Origin: a bacterium | Lineage (GTDB): Bacteria; Patescibacteriota; Minisyncoccia; Moranbacterales; UBA9337 | Assembly: GCA_021159185.1 (NCBI GenBank) | Contig: JAGGSH010000010.1 | Location: 1-53,192, forward strand | Reading direction: 5' to 3' | Length of the DNA stretch: 53,192 bases | Part shown: positions 50,581-53,192 of the stretch, piece after piece | How the letters are laid out: every line of letters begins with the position of its first letter | Position numbering within the stretch: the stretch's first letter is position 1 | Program-made: the position numbers and the translations under genes | Notes under the pieces: model-generated | Told to the model about the DNA's origin: nothing | Seen by the model: the letters and a program-made list of their open reading frames with translations, nothing else | Database searches by the model: none

Positions 50581-52752
50581 ATGCCCGGAAAAAAGACAAA
50601 AAAAATAACACCGCCAAAAAAAGAGCTGGGAAAAACGGTCTCGGAAATTTTGGTTGCCAATGAAAAAGATTTGCGTCCCTACATTGAAATTCTGAATTTC
50701 ACTCCGGAAAACATCATCCAGTCCCAAATGGGCAGCTTGTTGGCGGTTTTTGAAATAAAAAGCGATGATGAAAGTTCGGCTTACATCGTAAATTTTTTGT
50801 CTTCCGTAGCAAAAAAAGAATATTTTGCCAACCCTAAAAAAACTTCGGAAGAGAGTTTTGAATCAGCCTTGAATAAAATAAATTTGGCGCTTTCCGAAAT
50901 CGCCAAACATGGAAACACCCAATGGCTGGGAAAAACCGATATAGCCATTTGCGCCATAGAAAAAAACAATATCTACTTTAGCGTGACTGGGAGCGCTAAA
51001 ATTATTCTAGCCCGAAATGGTACGCTTACCGACATAACACAAGGCCTTGCTCCCAAAGGAGAGCCTTATCCGCTCAGGACATTTACCGATACTGCCGGCG
51101 GGAAATTGAAAGATGGAGATAAACTGATAATAACTACCGGCGATATTTTTCACATTCTTCCTTTATCTGAAATTGAAAAGAAAGCGTTTTCTTTTTCTAA
51201 AAAGAAGTTCGCGCAATTTTTAAAAACCGCTTTAATTAACGAGCTGGAAATTGCCGGAACTATAGTCGCGGATATTTATGAAAATTCCGTTTGCGAACCC
51301 AAGATGGCAATCAAAAAGAAAACACGAAAAGAAAAGCCATTGAAAGATTTTAACGCTTTCAGTGAAAAAACCTTTAAGGAAGCTTCTATTATCTCTCCGC
51401 CTTCCGGCAAGAAACTGATTGAAAAAGCGGAGCAAGAAAAAGAGCCTAAAAAGAAAGAGATAGCGCGGAAAGAATATACCGACAAAAAAACCGGGCATAT
51501 TTATGTCCGGGGAGGAAATGAACGGCAAGATTTTCAGAATAATTTAATTTCCCGATTTTCATGGCTTTTTTTGGCAAAAGAAAAAATAGCCGGCGTTTTT
51601 AATCAGGTAAAGAATGAGCTAAAAAACAAAGCTTATGGCAAAACTGATGAAATAATTTTAATTATCAAAGATTTTAAAAACTTTTTATGGAACAATTTTC
51701 TTCGCGTTAAAAATAATTTTCTGTCCGCCGAGAAAAAACCGACTATTCAAAAAATAGAAATAAATAAAAAATCGCGGACAAAACTGCTCCCGGATTTTTC
51801 TAAAATTAAAGAAATATTTTTACGAATGGATTATCAGCAAAAAGTTTACGCTTTTTTAATCTTAGCTGTTATAATAATTCTGCCCTTGATAATAATAAAG
51901 ATTGAAGATAAAACCGATTCGCCTTATCTGGCAAATAATCCGGCTATTCAAGAAAAAGTTTTTGACAATGAAAATTTGGTTAATGAAAAAAATATTGAGT
52001 TTGTTGAAATTTATTCGCTTTATTCCCATACGGATTTAATAGGGCAGGTCCTAACTAATGAAAAACTGCTAGCCGTCACCAAGCGAAAAATTATTGAAGT
52101 AAAAGAAAACCAAGAAACAAAAGAATTTCCGCTGCCGCCGAAGTTGGGTAATATTGTTTCGTTCGCTTTAATGAAAGATTTGAATTTGCTTTTTCTGCTT
52201 ACCGACAAGCAAAAAATCGTAAGCTTTAGCCCTCTTTCGCGAAAATTTAAAGAAAATAATATCCAGCTTCCTGAAAATTCCAAAGTTTCCGCCATAGCTA
52301 CTTATCTTACTTATATTTACCTGGCAGATTCCAAAAATAATCAAATTTATCGCTATCCCCGCGCGGAAGGAGGATTTGGAGAAAAAGCTGACTGGCTTAA
52401 GGAAAATTTTGATTTAAAAAATGTTTCCGATATGGCTATTGACGGAAATATTTATCTCACCGATGAAAATTCTATATTGAAATTTTCCGGCGGGAAAAAG
52501 CAGGAATTTAATTTTGAAGAATCAGCCACTCCCATAAATTTCCATAAAATCTTCACCGACAATAGAACAGAGCATATTTATATTTTGGATAGCCTTAATG
52601 GACGCGTGGTAAAATTCAGCCAAGATGGAAAAATAAATTCTCAATACAGCCATGCGAGCATAAAAGAAGCTAAAAGCTTTTTCGTGAACGAAAAAAGCGG
52701 CAAGGTTTATCTTACCACTAAAAAAAACGAATTAGCTTCTTTTGGTTTGTAA
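50581..52752 (+). CDS. Degenerate PP2C-like domain, membrane span and beta-propeller
   Basis: I start at ATG 50581 (MPGKKTKK), 11 bp after AGGAGG. The product is 723 residues. Residues about 15-245 follow the PP2C fold (TDIAICAIEKNNIYFSVTGS, then AKIILARNGTLTDITQGL, DGDKLIITTGDIF), but the catalytic DG-x-GG and GDSR motifs are replaced (TGSAK), so phosphatase activity is unlikely. A charged linker follows, a membrane span lies near residue 425 (YAFLILAVIIILPLIII), and the outer part has repeated YIYLADSKNNQIYR, NIYLTDENSILKF and HIYILDSLNGRVVKF blades of an NHL-like propeller. It is divergent from the vWA/MoxR genes and may sense an external ligand for them. Confidence 0.8.
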   Translation: MPGKKTKKITPPKKELGKTVSEILVANEKDLRPYIEILNFTPENIIQSQMGSLLAVFEIKSDDESSAYIVNFLSSVAKKEYFANPKKTSEESFESALNKINLALSEIAKHGNTQWLGKTDIAICAIEKNNIYFSVTGSAKIILARNGTLTDITQGLAPKGEPYPLRTFTDTAGGKLKDGDKLIITTGDIFHILPLSEIEKKAFSFSKKKFAQFLKTALINELEIAGTIVADIYENSVCEPKMAIKKKTRKEKPLKDFNAFSEKTFKEASIISPPSGKKLIEKAEQEKEPKKKEIARKEYTDKKTGHIYVRGGNERQDFQNNLISRFSWLFLAKEKIAGVFNQVKNELKNKAYGKTDEIILIIKDFKNFLWNNFLRVKNNFLSAEKKPTIQKIEINKKSRTKLLPDFSKIKEIFLRMDYQQKVYAFLILAVIIILPLIIIKIEDKTDSPYLANNPAIQEKVFDNENLVNEKNIEFVEIYSLYSHTDLIGQVLTNEKLLAVTKRKIIEVKENQETKEFPLPPKLGNIVSFALMKDLNLLFLLTDKQKIVSFSPLSRKFKENNIQLPENSKVSAIATYLTYIYLADSKNNQIYRYPRAEGGFGEKADWLKENFDLKNVSDMAIDGNIYLTDENSILKFSGGKKQEFNFEESATPINFHKIFTDNRTEHIYILDSLNGRVVKFSQDGKINSQYSHASIKEAKSFFVNEKSGKVYLTTKKNELASFGL

Positions 52753-52793
52753 TTCAGCCAATTTCTCTCTTTTTTTATCCAAGATAATGTCTG

Positions 52794-52821
52794 GATGTCC
52801 TTATGTGGTTATGAGGACATC
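52794..52821. repeat. Hairpin repeat family D, variant copy 5
   Basis: GATGTCC and GGACATC arms surround a 14-nt loop TTATGTGGTTATGA, like the loop of copies 1-4 but with a different, still complementary, stem. Confidence 0.75.
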
Positions 52822-52868
52822 TTGATTTTAATTGCAAAAAACAAAAAAACGGTGGAAAATATTTTAAT

Positions 52869-52894
52869 ACTACCTTATGTAGTTGAATGATAGT
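52869..52894. repeat. Hairpin repeat family D, copy 4
   Basis: ACTACC ... GATAGT around the TTATGTAGTTGAAT loop, 48 bp after copy 5, downstream of the PP2C-like gene. Confidence 0.8.
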
Positions 52895-52903
52895 ATTAAG
52901 AAA

Positions 52904-52954
52904 ACAAAAAAACGGCAAATACTTTAGCGATACATATCGCCGAAGTATTTGCCG
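52904..52954 (-). terminator. Terminator for the small gene at 52971
   Basis: CGGCAAATACTT / AAGTATTTGCCG (12 bp) with an inner extension TAGCGA/TCGCC; the minus-strand transcript then enters a T-tract. It begins 17 nt after the stop of the small reading frame, supporting that gene. Confidence 0.8.
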
Positions 52955-52970
52955 AAAAAAATAGAATGCA

Positions 52971-53135
52971 TCAGCGAACTGATAGTTTTAAATGCTTTTC
53001 CACTCTCACTAATCTTATCTCAAGTTTTTTAACATAATCCAAGTCAACTTTTTTTGTTAAAATATTCTTTAAACTTTCAATTTCACTTCTTATTGACAAA
53101 ACTTCCGCCTCAATTCTGTCAAGGCGATTATTCAT
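52971..53135 (-). CDS. Small coiled-coil protein
   Basis: A 54-residue reading frame starting MNNRLDRIEAEVLSIRSEIE and ending KKLEIRLVRVEKHLKLSVR, too short for the usual length cut-off. The heptad pattern of L/I residues over the whole length indicates a coiled coil. Similar short proteins with an EKHL-x-L end are common in Parcubacteria, without a known function. A clear terminator follows. No SD is visible before ATG 53135. It may be one of many small oligomerising proteins. Confidence 0.55.
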   Translation of the reverse strand: MNNRLDRIEAEVLSIRSEIESLKNILTKKVDLDYVKKLEIRLVRVEKHLKLSVR

Positions 53136-53192
53136 TCACTACATTCAAACATGAAAGCCCCTTTTTGATATACTAGAGCGTTAACTTTTAAA

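Noticed and set aside
1-53192. Recoded UGA (as in Gracilibacteria and SR1)
   Set aside because: Several genes end in TGA, and conserved proteins contain no in-frame TGA at Trp or Gly positions.

Overview
The window looks like a piece of a Candidate Phyla Radiation genome (Patescibacteria, most likely Parcubacteria). It is AT-rich with the standard code (TGA is used as stop) and no rRNA or tRNA. Housekeeping genes (secA, secD, secF, pheS, pheT, tyrS, prfA, prmC, mreB, holB, ftsQ-like) are mixed with poorly characterised membrane proteins. Short palindromic and tandem repeats are unusually dense, and several lie inside reading frames.

Layout. 1-11231 (minus strand): start of a pilin-like exported protein, a Cys-rich secreted protein, a VirD4/TraD-like ATPase, small conserved proteins (GxxExxY, DUF5663-like), and two very large charged proteins, one with a LysM-like segment and one with a DHH-like motif. 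11436-15140 (plus): two GT39-type membrane glycosyltransferases. 15329-32051 (minus): a small SD-led protein, ftsQ-like, holB, two GT4 glycosyltransferases, mreB, a frameshifted HD hydrolase, a TrpR/YerC-like regulator, MazG-like, Nudix, secA, pheST and tyrS. 32074-38012: secDF reads left and prfA-prmC-LysM-like protein reads right from an 81 bp divergent promoter region. 38278-43873 (minus): response regulator, DUF192, hicBA, a WecA/TagO-like enzyme, a GT2 synthase, a membrane protein and a wHTH protein.

43945-52752 is the most interesting region. It holds a vWA protein with a zincin-like HEGGH motif, a MoxR/AAA_5 ATPase whose C-terminus is a diversity-generating-retroelement (DGR) type variable region, a decayed paralogue of that region, a fragment of a DGR-type reverse transcriptase, and, divergently transcribed, a degenerate PP2C-like domain joined through a membrane span to an outer beta-propeller. 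The two variable regions differ mainly at first and second codon positions, as expected of adenine mutagenesis. The RT is truncated, no template repeat is visible, and a 57 bp palindromic insertion sits at the 3' end of the intact variable region. I read this as a DGR-diversified vWA/MoxR system whose diversifier is dead or acts in trans.

Other notable points: an apparently circularly permuted parvulin domain inside SecD, a 14-nt-loop hairpin family with covarying stems, GATC-centred palindromes, probable leaderless secD and prfA transcripts, repeat insertions in coding loops (prmC, vWA, GT4, GT39), and a relic of a second tyrS 3' end.
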